Part shown: piece after piece, positions 32,573 to 43,884 of the stretch
Layout of the letters: each line of letters starts with the position of its first letter
Numbering within the stretch: position 1 is the first letter of the stretch
Assembly: GCA_032622095.1 (NCBI GenBank)
Contig: CP136069.1
Coordinates: forward strand, 67,605,319 to 67,669,318
Direction: 5' to 3'
DNA length: 64,000 bases
Source: Siphonodentalium dalli
Taxonomy: Eukaryota > Mollusca > Scaphopoda > Gadilida > Siphonodentaliidae
Translations under genes and position numbers: made by a program
Notes under the pieces: generated by a model
The model's database searches: none
What the model saw: the letters and a program-made list of their open reading frames with translations, nothing else
What the model was told of the DNA's origin: nothing

Positions 32573-34867
32573 AGAATAATTTATTTCATGACAAATCATA
32601 TATAGTATCTAGTACATAAACAAGTAAATATAACAAAAATAGACAAGTCATGTGGAGGCGACATGACCTATCGGGTCGTCTTCCTGTCGCCACCCTAAAA
32701 TTAAAGATATTGTTATTGATTCTTTTGATAATAATAAATCTGGTCATGACATGTGAGAGCTGGTTACATCGTCGTTTATCCATTCGTTCAGGATTAAGTT
32801 AAATATTTCGTCTAGATTAGAAATTGTCGGTTTACTACAGCATTCAATTTATTTAATGGTGCAAGTGGACTGTTTGATATTTCGTTTATATCATCGAACT
32901 TTTTCCATAAGTGAATTCTTTGATTAAATTTGCAAGATAATGTTATACTGAAAGTCCACATGCACATATATCATTAGCATAACAAGTATATTATATATGG
33001 TATATTTCAATGTATTAGTAAATATATAAAATCAATATATATTTTCCATATATATATTTCCACCGTAATAGCACTGAACTAGGCACCTGTCAGAACGTGC
33101 GACGTGAATGAGACAACAGTTATAGGTTATTGAATTAAAATAAGATGAGAGTTAGTAAGAAATCCAAAATCTGAAATCATATCGCAAATAAGTGAGGTAC
33201 GACTTATATTGACGTATTCATTTTTCCGTTTAGTACCAAAATACAGAGTGAGCTGTGTTAATGTTGAACAATCTGGACAAAATCTGTTTGTACATTTAAC
33301 AGTCAGTGAATAATTCCCAATACTTGTCTTAGAAATGAGGTTCACAAAGGCCGACTTAGGTCGAATATTTTGGGTAGCCTTATTAAGATTATTCCAGATT
33401 TTCGGAAAAACATGGAGAGGTAATTTCTCTGTAAATTTAATTCGTGATTTTGTTTCTCGAATTTTGCCTGTTGATCTGGTATTCATACTCGGGTGTATGT
33501 ATATGCTAAAGCTGTTATTAAATGACTTGGGGAGGTTGGTATTCATCCAGTTATGCATATAAAGGCATACACGTTGCATGTAAAGGTCTTGTAATTTCAA
33601 GATGTTGTTAGTTTTAAATAAAGGTTCAGTATGGCTATTGATAGCTTTTTTCTGTAAAACAACAACTTGGTTGTGGGAGTGTACTAATGTAAGATACAGC
33701 ATACGGAGACAGTCAAACGGAAGGAAATTTTTTACTCGATTTATAGCATATAAGGAGTTACTAATTTTTGCACAAACAGCTTTCACGTGTTGTTCGAATG
33801 ATAGGTGTTCATCAATGTGTATTCCAAGAAACTTAAATGATTTTTCCTGACAGTCTACTCCAATTCTTATAATTTGCTCTCCATTTATAGTTAGTGTGTC
33901 ATTTCCAACTATATATGGGCCATTTTTAGGTTGTATCAGCATATATTTGTTTTTTTTTGTGTGTTTAGTGATAGCCTATTAGTTCGACACCATTTACTTA
34001 GTTTTGCAAGTTCATTGTTAAAGTTGTCATACAAATAATCAAGGTTATGGTTTGAGGAGTACACAGTGGTGTCATCTGCAAAAGATAACAATGACAAGGC
34101 AGTAGATTTGTGCATATCATTTACATAAATCAAAAAGAGAATCGGCCCAGCCACAGATCCCTGGGGGACTCCACATGTAATGGGAAGTTTAGATGAAACC
34201 CTACCTTCTAGATCCACAAATTGAAATCTATTATTCAAATAATTTCTAAACCAATGATTGGCTTTGCCTCTTATTCCATAGGTTTCAAGTTTTTTTAATA
34301 GAATTGTGTGGTTTATTGTAACAAAAGCTTTGGAGAAGTCGATAAAAGCAGAGAGTGTACAATCTTTTGTTTTCTTTTCATTATTTAAACCCACGTCATT
34401 AATTAACTTCAGTATCGGGTGAATTGTGGAGTGTTCTTTACGAAATCCATATTGATTGTGATAGAGGGCATCATGCTTGTTAATAAATTCGACAAGTCTT
34501 AAACAGACAATTTTTTCTAAGATTTTTGAAAATGTAGGAAGGATACTAATAGGGCGATAATTTTCTAACAGTTTTGGATCTCCAGATTTAAATAAAGGGA
34601 TGACCCGTGCTATCTTCATGTTGTCAGGAATAATTCCAGTTTCCATAGATAGATTAATAATATAGCTTAGAGGTTTGGAAATTTCATTGATGACACTCTT
34701 CATTAGTGAAGAAGTAAGACCATCACAGTATGTGCTATGTTTTACTTTACAAGAAGAGACGATTCTTTGTAATTCTTCTGGTGTAGTAGGGCGGAAGAAA
34801 AGTGTTTCATTACATGGTGTAGGTAGGTATGAAGAAAAATGTTCCCCTGTACTTTGTATTTTTTCAG
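32573..34867 (-). pseudogene. 5'-truncated LINE inserted in the palindrome's left arm
   Basis: It is flanked by ATACC on both sides (32568-32572 and 34868-34872), and the undisturbed right arm contains that site once. The RT domain begins mid-way: N-Y-R-P-I-S-I-L-P-T-F-S-K-I-L-E-K, F-R-K-E-H-S-T, F-I-D-F-S-K-A-F-V-T-I-N-H (canonical D-T-I changed to V-T-I), C-G-V-P-Q-G-S-V-A-G-P and S-F-A-D-D-T-T-V. A frameshift at about 33940 follows. An internal deletion joins L-T-L-V-H-S-H to N-Q-V-V-V-L-Q-K-K, removing the L-Y-Y-C-A-P-V-W-type segment. The 3' end has AATAAATTATT. CR1/Jockey-like by motif style; the clade is inferred. Confidence 0.85.
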
Positions 34868-34872
34868 ATACC

Positions 34873-35402
34873 ATGCATGTAAATACCGGTATACAAGAAT
34901 TATTATAAATCAGAGACTACCATTTATGAGAATAAATCATCATCACCACCCCCTAACCCTTATAATAAGGAATACCGGAATATATTAATTATTATAAAAC
35001 ATAGGCTACCACCCTATATCCTTTATAATAAGGAATACCGGTATCTATGAATTATTATAAATCATAGGCTACCATCCCTACCCCTCATAATAAGTAATAC
35101 CGGATATATGAATTATTATAAATAAGAGGTTACCACCCCTATACCCCTCATAATAAGTAATACCGGTATATATGAATTATTATAAATCAGTGGTACCACC
35201 CCTACCCCTTATAATAAGTAATACCGGTATATATTAATTATTATACATCAGAAACTACCACCCCATATCCCTTACAATAAGGGATATCGGTCTATATGAA
35301 TTACTATAAATCAGTTGCTGCAACCCCTACCCTTTATACCGGTATATATGAATTAGTATAAATCATTGATACTATATCCATTATAAGATGTGAGTCAGTG
35401 AC
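34873..35402 (+). repeat. About 62-bp tandem array, left arm
   Basis: Units of the type ATAATAAGTAATACCGGTAT, ATATGAATTATTATAAATCA, GAGGCTACCACCCCTACCCC recur near 34971, 35034, 35098, 35160 and 35222. The same units occur inverted at 35571-35733 and 38371-38830. Confidence 0.88.
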
Positions 35403-35753
35403 AATGGTATATTAATGAGGGGGTTCCCCTTATCTGCGGAAATACCCACATGACGTCATTTGTCGCACGCTCTCTTTGTTATAAAGAAATATATATCTAT
35501 AAGCATTCCTTAGGTAACATTTTGCAAATTGTAATTATTTTGGTAGTTTGATTTCTCAACGAACATGGCATGTCACTGACTCACATCTTATAATGGATAT
35601 AGTATCAATGAGTTATAATAATTCATATATACCGGCATAAGAGGTGGGGTTGTATAGCAGCTGATTTATAATAATTCATATAGACAAATATTCCTTATTG
35701 TAAGGAATAGGGTGGGTAGTCTCTAATGTATAATCTATATCTATATTTGCGAA

Positions 35754-35756
<3 letters not shown>

Positions 35757-35793
<37 letters not shown>

Positions 35794-35812
35794 AGTCTGT
35801 CTGTCTGTCTGT
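35757..35812 (+). repeat. (TCTG)n microsatellite in the Helitron 5' end
   Basis: About 14 copies of TCTG with one interruption. Comparable GCGAATGTNTGTNTG starts are known from invertebrate Helitrons (general recollection). Confidence 0.9.
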
Positions 35813-35954
35813 GTTCTATAGAAATGCACAGGGGACCATCTAGATGATGCCAAATGGGTCTACTAGGAGTAGCTTTTTACGAGAAAGATAATGGTCGGGG
35901 TTAGAATTTTCTAAAGTGACGCCGTTGTTGTCAGGGGCAGAAAAGGGGGGAGGG

Positions 35955-37340
35955 GCAGTACAAAAAAATGTCGCCGATTGCCACAAAACTTATATATAAT
36001 CATCCCCATAATATGAGGAATCTAATGGCGTGGTTTAAATATGGAAAAAGTCGCGCCGTTCGCGTCAGGGGTGCCCGGCAGGGGGGGGGGGGGGGGTGGC
36101 CAATTTTTTTATGTCGCCGATTGCCACGAAACTTACATATAATCATCCCCATGATTATGAAGAATCCAACGGTGTGGTTTAAATATGTCAAAAGTGGTGT
36201 CGTTTGAGTCAGGGGTGAACGGAAGGGGAGAGGGGCACCAAAATTGATAAAACTAATTTTAGCGCCGATTTCCACCAAAATTGATATATATTCTTCTTCA
36301 TGATACAAAGAATCTAATTGTGCGATTTAACAACGCCAAATTGTTGTTTTTGGATGAGAGATTGGGAGGGTGTGGACACTAAATTTGATAATAAGTCGCT
36401 GATTGCCACCACACTATACAAAATCATCCCCATGGTATGAGGAGTCTAATGGTGTGGCTTTTATCTGTCAAATGTGGCCTCATTCGAGTCAGGGTTGCAT
36501 TGAAAGGGACAGGGGCACCACAATTGATGCACAATATTTTTAGCGCCAATTTCCACCAAATTGATACACGTTCTTATCCATGATACGAGGAATCTAATCG
36601 TGATTTAAAGACGCCATAGTGGTGCTGTTTGGGTGAGAGATGGAGAGGGGAGGGATTGGCACCAAATTTGATAAACAAATTGTTTAGTCGCCGATTATCA
36701 CCAAACTTATAAACAATCATCTCCATGATATAAGGAGTGTAAACGTGTGGTTTAAGGATGTCACAAGTGGGGCCATTCGAGTCAGTGGTATATAGAGATG
36801 AGAGGGACACAACAAATTATATCTATATGTTTAGTGCCGATTTCCACCAGATTGATACATATTCTTCTCCGTGATACGAGGAATCTTATCGTGTGGTTTA
36901 GATGCACCAAATTGGTGCCCTATGGGTGAGAGATAGGGGTGCGTTCTATATATAAATTCACGCGGTACAATCGAGATGGCACCAAGGCGTTCTAAGAGGG
37001 GTAACTTTTTACAAGGAAGATAATGGTGCCGGTTACAATTTTCTAAAATGAAGCTGTTGGTGGGAGGGGAAATTTAAAACATATGGTGAAATAGTTTTGT
37101 CGCTGATTTCCACCAAACGAATACATAATCACCTTCGCAATATGGCGTTGTTCGAGTCTGCGTTGCATCAACAATTGATTTAATAAACCAAATTCCACCA
37201 AATTCATACACGTTTTTCTCTAATGATATACCATGAATTAAATCACATTTGGTGTCGTTTGCGTCACGGATGGCGAGCGGGTATGCACTATCATTGATAA
37301 GATTGCTATTCGCCGATATCCACATATAAGTTATATAGTC
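35955..37340 (+). repeat. Degenerate tandem repeats inside the Helitron
   Basis: The phrase 'CGCCGATT(T/G)CCAC(C/A)AAA ... ATAATC(A)TCCCCAT(G)AT ... GGAGTCTAA' recurs about every 140-150 bp, alternating two versions (ATAATCATCCCC and ATATTCTTCTCC types), giving an effective double unit of about 290 bp. Decay increases to the right. A related fragment at 60640-60860 lies outside the Helitron. Confidence 0.7.
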
Positions 37341-38370
37341 ACCAGGCCATCTCCATATCATTTTAAGTAGTTGGGCGTTCACATTTCACAATCCCGACAT
37401 TATGGTGACCCACATAAGTCACTTGAACAATTATATCTTCTTAACAGTCATATTTATATGGGAATGGCAATTAAGGCATTCACACAATGAGCTAGCAAAA
37501 AGAGATAACTAGAAGAAGCATTAAACGTATATTTATCATTCTATTGAAGAGATACATATATTCGTGCAAACTGAGAGACCTCGAACCGTCAGAGGATTGC
37601 ATATATATAATAAATTTTTTTTAGTCTGTTCCATTCAATACAGTTTCCACAAAAAGTTACAATTTGTCAAGAGATATGGAAGGCCTGTTCAAAAATAGTG
37701 GTCACAGTGTGCAGTCAAATATAGTTTCTTCTGATATACAAGAAAATGCAGTTAGTAGCACAAGACTTTTCAGGATCCGAACAATTCTGACATCTGACAA
37801 CGGTTTTAGAACAGACTCATCGACTGACATAAACAATTCAAAATCTCGCTCTGTGCCTGGCACATGTAGCTGATATATTTGCGCAGCAACATTTCGTTTA
37901 AACTAAGAATATTTAGCCAATATATAGCACCATGAACAGAGGAGCACCTGGAAATTTCTTTGAAACATCCGTATATTCATGGAGATATGATAGCCATGTG
38001 TCCTCGATATCTTAGTCCAACCCACTAGATTGATTGATACATCTCAATATGTAAAACCCAATTATCATCTTTTATCGAACTAATGTGTTTATGATGTTCA
38101 TGTATCATATTATAACGTCTAATGTATACGCAGTTGTATATAAATAAATACTTCATTATTGGTGGAACGGATTAATCGCGATAAACAGAATGACAATTGA
38201 CAAGGTGAGCCACTTCTTATATCCCATGACTGTAATAATCATGTTTTGTGATGCTATTTGAATATACAATTTATGAGAAAACGTATAACACTTTAAGCAA
38301 GAGCATTCTCTATTCCCAACAAATATCCACAGCATACATTAACCTGGGCAACGCCGGGTAACCCTGCTAG

Positions 38371-38835
38371 TAATTAATATATACCGGTATTACTTATTAT
38401 AAGGGGTAGGGGTGGTACAACTGATTTATAATAATTTACATATACCGGAATTACTTATTATGATGGGTATAGGGGTGGTAACTCTTATTTATGATAATTA
38501 ATATATTCCGGTATTAGTTATTTTTTATAAGGGGCAGAGTGGTAGCCTATGATTTATAATAATTTATATATACCGGTATTCCTTATTATAAGGGGTAGAG
38601 GTGGTAGCCTCAGGTTTATAATTCATATAAACCGGTATTACTTATTATAAGGGGTAGGGATTGTAGCCTATGATTTATAATAATTCCTAGATACCGGTAT
38701 TCCTTATTATAAAGGATATAGGTGGTAGCCTATGATTTATAATAATTAATATATTCCGGTATTCCTTATTATAAGGGGTAGAGGTGGTAGTATCTGATTT
38801 ATAATAATTCTTGTATACCTGTATTTACATGCATG
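38371..38835 (-). repeat. About 62-bp tandem array, right arm (inverted)
   Basis: Reverse-complement units of the left array: ATACCGGTATTACTTATTAT, AAGGGGTAGGGGTGGTA, GCCTATGATTTATAATAATT. The terminal unit (TTCTTGTATACC ... TTTACATGCATGGTATA) mirrors 34868-34902 exactly in order. Confidence 0.88.
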
Positions 38836-39069
38836 GTATACTAATATATGGCAATTAGTTGCACGATATATCATTTATTTGTAGCGCCTATTATAGTATA
38901 TTATATAACTATAAGTACTATATACATCCTCATATAAGCACATATATTCGCACTGCAATCGCGCATATATAGATCCATAATTTATTCTGTATTTTAGTGT
39001 ATATATGTATAACATACCGGTATATATAGGCCTCTATATCTACGCGTGACCATTTTGTGACGGTAACCG

Positions 39070-41330
39070 CGACTATTGGAGGTTATTGGGTGCATCGAGA
39101 AAAGCGCGACAACCAGCAACTAAGCCTTCACTATCAGAATTCCACGATTTCTTTGCCAACCTTAACAGTAACCAAACTGATGAAGATACACAGTTTGTAC
39201 CTGAACACATTCAAACATCTTGTCTCGATTACGAGATCAGTCTTGATGAAGTCGAACATTCGATTCAAAAACTTATAACTGAGAAAGCCCCTGGCATTGA
39301 CGAAGTGAGAAATGATTTCATAAAACTTGCAGCTAGCCCACTGAAAGACGATATCCGATCCTTCTTTAATATAATTTTAGTTTCAGGGACAGTTCCACAT
39401 GAATGGGGAATAGGAATTATTCAACCAATTTTTAAGTCAAATGACCCCTCCTCACCGTCAAACTATCGTACTATCACCTTGGTGAGCTGCATAGCAAAGC
39501 TATTTACATCGATATTGAGTAACCGGATTCAGATGTTTTTTATAAACTAATAATCTCTTGTCGAAAACCAGACTGGTTTTCGTTCCAATTATTCGACCAC
39601 AGATCACATTTTCACCATTAACTGTTTGATTGATTTACTGAAAACGCAGAAAAGAAACCTTTATTGTTCGTTCATTGACCTATCCAAAGCTTTTGATAAA
39701 GTCTGGCGAACTGGTTTATGGAGAAAACTCTTTGACATAGGAGTAAAAGGCAGAGTTCTGAAAGTAATAGTAAATATGTATGTTGGTATTAAGTCATGCG
39801 TGTCGGTAAATAACTCTTTTTCTGATCTATTCCCATGCGAACTCGGAGTTAGACAAGGTGACAACCTCTCACCCATCCTATTTTCCATATACACGAATGA
39901 TTTAGAGAACTTCCTCAGTCAGAACCAACAGAATGGTTTACTAATCACTAACCCTAAAGTTGGATCTAGTTTACCGTTGCTAAAGCTTTTTTGTCTGCTT
40001 TACGCAGACGACACGGTCCTCATGTCATACACTGCAGCCGGTCTGCAATCGGCCCTAGATGACTATGCCCAATATTGCAAAAAATGGAAACTTGTCATTA
40101 ATGATGCCAAAAGCAAGGTAGTTATATTTGGTAGAAAACAACCAACCAAGATTCAGTTTACTATTGACTCTCGACCTTTAGAGACGGTAAAACATTATAA
40201 ATATCTCGGCGTCACTTTCTCATCCACCGGGTCATTCATCGAAGAAAAGAAAACACGATGTCAGCAAGCTAAACGAGCGATGTTCGGACTCATTGGTAAG
40301 ATCCGGAACTTGAAACTATCTTTAAAGTGTACTATAGATCTATATGAGAAAACGATAGTCCCAATCCTAACTTACGGATCTGAAATATGGGGTATTGGAA
40401 GTCTAGCGATTGTTGAAAGACTAGAATTATGGTTTCTAAAATTCATACTTAGACTTAAAAAGACCACACCCACTGCTTTTATCTATGGAGAACTCGGTAT
40501 ATTCCCTATATTTCATTAAAATTCAACAAAGAATTTTGAACTTTTGGGGACGACCGGTGACTGGTAAACGCGACAAACTCTCTTATCTTATGTACTGGAG
40601 GTTGTGCAGTCAATTTAATCAGACAGATATTTTCAAAAACCATAAATCTAATTGGATTAATTATGTATCGAAATTATTACATGATATTGGCATGAGCGGG
40701 GTGTGGAAATTTCATTCAATTGGAACATTGAGATCGTTTCGGGAGGTCACAAAGCGAAAACTCGAAGACACTTACATCCAACAATGGCGGAACACATTGT
40801 CCTCATCAACAAAATACTCATTTTACCGAGAAATAAAACTAATATTCAAAGAAGAAGACTATATAACAAAATTAAATACAAACGATGCGCTAACACTAAT
40901 CAAATTTAGAACACGTAACCATAGACTACCCGTTGAAGTAGGTGACTGGACTAGAGCGCTGGCAGAGGACAGAACGTGCACATTTTGCGATTACTCTGAG
41001 ATCGGAGACGAATTTCATGTTCTTCTTAAATGCCCGAAATTTAACTCCATCAGATCTAGATACATTGCTCCGTACTACTACACAAGACCCAACATGTTTA
41101 AGTTGAGTCAACTGATGAACAACCGAAAACCACGGGTTACACGCGGAATTGCTAGAGTAGTCTCTGAAGTAAATAATCTTATATCTGAAATCCCGATGGT
41201 ATGACCTGTTCATAATCCACATTATATGTGTAGATGTTTGTCACACACTAACCACCATGAACCTGACATGGTGAAGCTTGTCCCAATTCAATCAAACCCC
41301 AATGTTGTTGTTGTCGTTGCTGATCGTAGT
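39070..41330 (+). pseudogene. LINE with complete RT region, two frameshifts
   Basis: Three consecutive plus frames cover one protein. The first (39086-39550) includes E-K-A-P-G-I-D-E-V and P-I-F-K-S-N-D-P-S-S-P-S-N-Y-R. The second (39626-40519) has F-I-D-L-S-K-A-F-D-K-V-W, L-G-V-R-Q-G-D-N-L-S-P-I-L-F and L-L-Y-A-D-D-T-V. The third (40485-41204) ends with C-x2-C ... E-I-G-D-E-F-H-V-L-L-K-C. Frame breaks at about 39545-39600 and 40500 inactivate it. Catalytic D-D is kept. The 5' end abuts the palindromic element exactly, so endonuclease and ORF1 are missing. The 3' end runs to a GTTGTTGTTGTCG tail at 41306, the type of microsatellite tail seen in some RTE-like LINEs; the clade is unsure. Confidence 0.85.
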
Positions 41331-41807
41331 ATTGAACATATCTGAAACCAACCATACTTCAATGATTTTGTTGTTGTTGTTGTTGCTGTTTCGATAACAG
41401 CGCTGCGTCATATAAAATAGCTTTAATTATGTAAATGAAATCTCCGGACTCCAAACCCCCGAAAAACTAATGAACTCGAAACTGGGGATCAAGCGACCTT
41501 ATTTTGAATCGCTTCGAAAAATACGTAAAGCCCTGTTGGCTCTTGTTTGCAGAATAAACGTGTATAACCATCAACGCAAAAACAGATACAACTTATTGTA
41601 ATAAGCATTAAACAAATTAAAAATGTTATCTTGCGATGAAAAATCAGGGTCACCTGATCCTCAGAGTATCCGGGGCTCCATCATATTGTTGTAACAAAAA
41701 ACAACAAAAATAAAAAATATTTTGTTTGTTTGTTTGTTTGTTTGTTTTTATTTACACTTGATTCTACTGAAAAAATTGTACAAGTAATTTAATCAGTACA
41801 TACTTAC
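41331..41807. other. Noncoding, with TTG and TTTG microsatellites
   Basis: A second TTG run lies at about 41366 and a (TTTG)n run at about 41718-41745. No gene is seen. Confidence 0.5.
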
Positions 41808-42029
41808 TTTTAGCGGAGTTGATATTGTTGAAATTACGGTAACCCCACAGCACTCGTGCCCGCATACGCGCCATTCTATTTTTTTCAAATCAGACACTCT
41901 CATTAGACGACGACGATACTCCCTTAATGCTGACAAACACACACACAAAATCCAGACAATTTTCCAAAGTAGAACAACACGAATATAAGTATCCGTCCAC
42001 CGCCTCTCACGTGTCACGGTAACAAGCAT
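41808..42029 (-). CDS. First-exon candidate with a membrane-like helix
   Basis: On the minus strand an ATG at 42027-42029 opens 74 codons ending in phase 0 at a good donor (AAAA/GTAAGT). The frame has a hydrophobic stretch (V-V-L-L-W-K-I-V-W-I-L-C-V-C-L) flanked by basic residues (R-E-Y-R-R-R-L-M-R), then W-R-V-C-G-H-E-C-C-G. An upstream TTTAAA/TATACTTT patch lies near 42080-42095. No downstream exon was identified and no homologue is recognised, so it could be an untranslated first exon or chance. Confidence 0.25.
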
Positions 42030-43014
42030 GCAAACCACAAAACCTGAGATGTAACGTTTAAATTCGAGATGCAACTTTTAAAGTATAGTAAACGTTCAAC
42101 GCGCAACACACATTTATTCAGCAACAGTGAAACCTCCCCAACGACGTGACACGAGTGCATGGGTGGCTTCCAATTTACTCTCCAGGTCAACGGATCAGCA
42201 CGAAAAATTAATGTTGTTACTGCTGCACGATTCTTGTTGGCCCCGTCTGACCCAGTTTTGTGTAAACGTTGTGTGTGCGTGTTCGTCTTGCAAACTAGGG
42301 ATGTTTATTAATGGAATGGGGTGGTATGTTGTCGAAGGGTCAGGCTTAATGTATGACAAAATATCATGGATATTGTTCTAGTAAATAAACAATAGCAAAA
42401 CGTATGGAGCCCCTAATACATATCTAAAGTGTAAACTTTTATTATCAATTTAATACCTACATATATATGTTTGAATATGACTATTATATATAATGTTGAT
42501 GACTGACATGTTAGTCCTACTGTTTCTATGATTATAATTAACCATTTTTTGATATGCAGGCGGAGAGATGTTCCTAGCGCAAATGTGAAAAATACCATAT
42601 ATAACTTTGAGCGAAATCAAGCAAGAAATAGATGTCGTGTAAAATTAAGGATGATATAGAACTAATGCATAAACATATGTATAAATATAACTCTGACCTC
42701 ATGACAGTATGCATAATACGCCATGTTTTTCTGGGTTTTTTTGGTGTGTTTTTTGTTATTTTTTTATCGTCTCCAATGAGGTGTGAATAAACCGGTTCCT
42801 CAATGCTTTAGAACGACTTGCACGTGCGCCGAGAACTCCTCTCCCCTCTCTGTTGTGAACTGAGCATGTACCATATATATATACGCCGGCCCGTCCTTCC
42901 CGTTGTAAAGGCTTAATGTATAGTTAATTGTAATGGATATTGGGGTCGGGCGGGTCGGTGGCTTCATGTATGCTCGAATACCACAGAATAAGTGGTGAAA
43001 TGGGTTAATAAATA
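42030..43014. other. No gene recognised
   Basis: AT-rich noncoding sequence. Open frames here are short and lack splice or composition support. Confidence 0.4.
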
Positions 43015-43168
43015 TAGAATCCACCTTTAAATAACTCGACCGATGTATTAGATTCGACGCGACGAAGATGCGTCCGTCTGAAACAAAATTGACCGCAGTC
43101 GGATAACCGACGGATTTAATACAATTAGATTCGAGTCGACAAAAATCCGTCGTTTGGAACGGGCCTTA
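43015..43168 (+). mobile_element. Short MITE-like repeat, copy 2
   Basis: Inverted copy of 32176-32331: GAATCCACCTTTAAATAACT ... CGTTTGGAACGGGCCTTA. Differences include an insertion of two bases (GGATAACCGACGG against GGATCACCGACGG in reverse). Confidence 0.65.
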
Positions 43169-43254
43169 GCGATACGTTTTCACCCAACTCTGAGCACAGA
43201 ATCAACAACCTTCGAAAAATCTATGAAGGTACAATATAAGTTTTGTTTTGTGTT

Positions 43255-43470
43255 TCTGTTCAAACATTTATTAAATGCTATGGATAGAAATGGAATTGAA
43301 GGGCATTTGTGATATTAATTGAAAGACGAATCCTTCGCCGACCTATCCGGGACGACGTCGATGACATTGCTCGGATAAATTTTATCAGTTTCCGAGCGAT
43401 GATAAATCGTTCTCCTTTTCTCTTGTATACACGCCGTGTAAGGGCAGTGCATGAAGGGGCGAGCAGCGGA
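43255..43470 (-). repeat. Dispersed repeat, copy 3
   Basis: GGATAGAAATGGAATTGAAG, CCTTCGCCGACCTATCC and GACGACGTCGATGACATTGC are the reverse complement of 25900-26165. The right part (TGTATACACGCCGTGTAAGG) also matches copy 2. Confidence 0.65.
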
Positions 43471-43682
43471 CCGCGTTCCAAGCCCCTGTGGCCTGGATAC
43501 CTGAATACACGTTTAAACCTTTCGTTACTTAATAATCATTGATGAGTAGTCCCCTCAGGAAATATTACTGTACATTAAATCCTGTCATATATGGGCCCAT
43601 CTTCTTTTATACTCAACAGAAGGTATACAACAAATGAATGAATTTGAGCAATGGATTAGTGCAAAATACACCCATGTGCTCT

Positions 43683-43784
43683 ATGAATGATACAAACAAC
43701 ATGGTAATTATAATGAAAATGAATTTATGACTCCGGCCATTTATTCATTTTCATTATAATTGCCATGTTGTTCGCATCGTTCAT
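43683..43784. repeat. Palindrome with arms of about 42 bp
   Basis: ATGAATGATACAAACAACAT ... AAAATGAAT pairs with ATTCATTTT ... ATGTTGTTCGCATCGTTCAT. The centre TTATGACTCCGGCCAT resembles the centre of the 28.6-29.2 kb MITE (TTATGGCTCCAGCCAT), suggesting a remnant of a related element. GTACAGTCCCCCTTTAA at about 43870 could be its right end. Confidence 0.6.
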
Positions 43785-43884
43785 GGAATCCATGGCTGAA
43801 ATTCATTCATTTGTTGCGTATATTCGGTTGATTATAAAAGGGGATGGTACCACAAATGGCTGGATTTAGTGTACAGTCCCCCTT

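Larger units (their letters stand above)
35734..38370 (+). mobile_element. Non-autonomous Helitron, 2.64 kb
   Basis: It begins TCTATATCTATATTTGCG followed by a TCTG microsatellite and ends with a hairpin (ACCTGG, loop GCAACG, CCGGGT at 38342-38359), seven bases, then CTAG. A TC start, 3' hairpin and CTRR end are the diagnostic Helitron features. Host sequence is A on the left and T on the right, the required A/T insertion site. Joining the flanks (TGTATAA and TAATTAATATATACCGG) regenerates a normal unit of the surrounding tandem array, proving precise insertion without target duplication. No Rep/helicase coding sequence is present. The interior has degenerate repeats (TCGCCGATTGCCACAAAACT) of about 145 or 290 bp from 35960 to 37330. 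Confidence 0.88.
32332..39069. mobile_element. Palindromic (foldback) element split by a LINE and a Helitron
   Basis: Left terminus CGGTTACCGTCACAAAATGG and its reverse complement at the right end bracket inverted arms. Each arm has an outer block of about 235 bp (32332-32567; 38836-39069), then a tandem array of about 62 bp units, then a short inner repeat (35366-35402; 35571-35607) around a loop of 168 bp. Taking out the LINE (2.3 kb, left arm) and the Helitron (2.64 kb, right arm) leaves about 1.8 kb of near-continuous palindrome. No transposase was seen. No clear target duplication is visible at the outer ends; the right end abuts a LINE and the left a MITE, which may hide it. Confidence 0.78.

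Noticed and set aside
37664-37873. 69-codon frame within the Helitron as a captured exon
   Set aside because: Short, Ser/Thr/Asn-rich, with no splice sites or similarity to other frames in the window.
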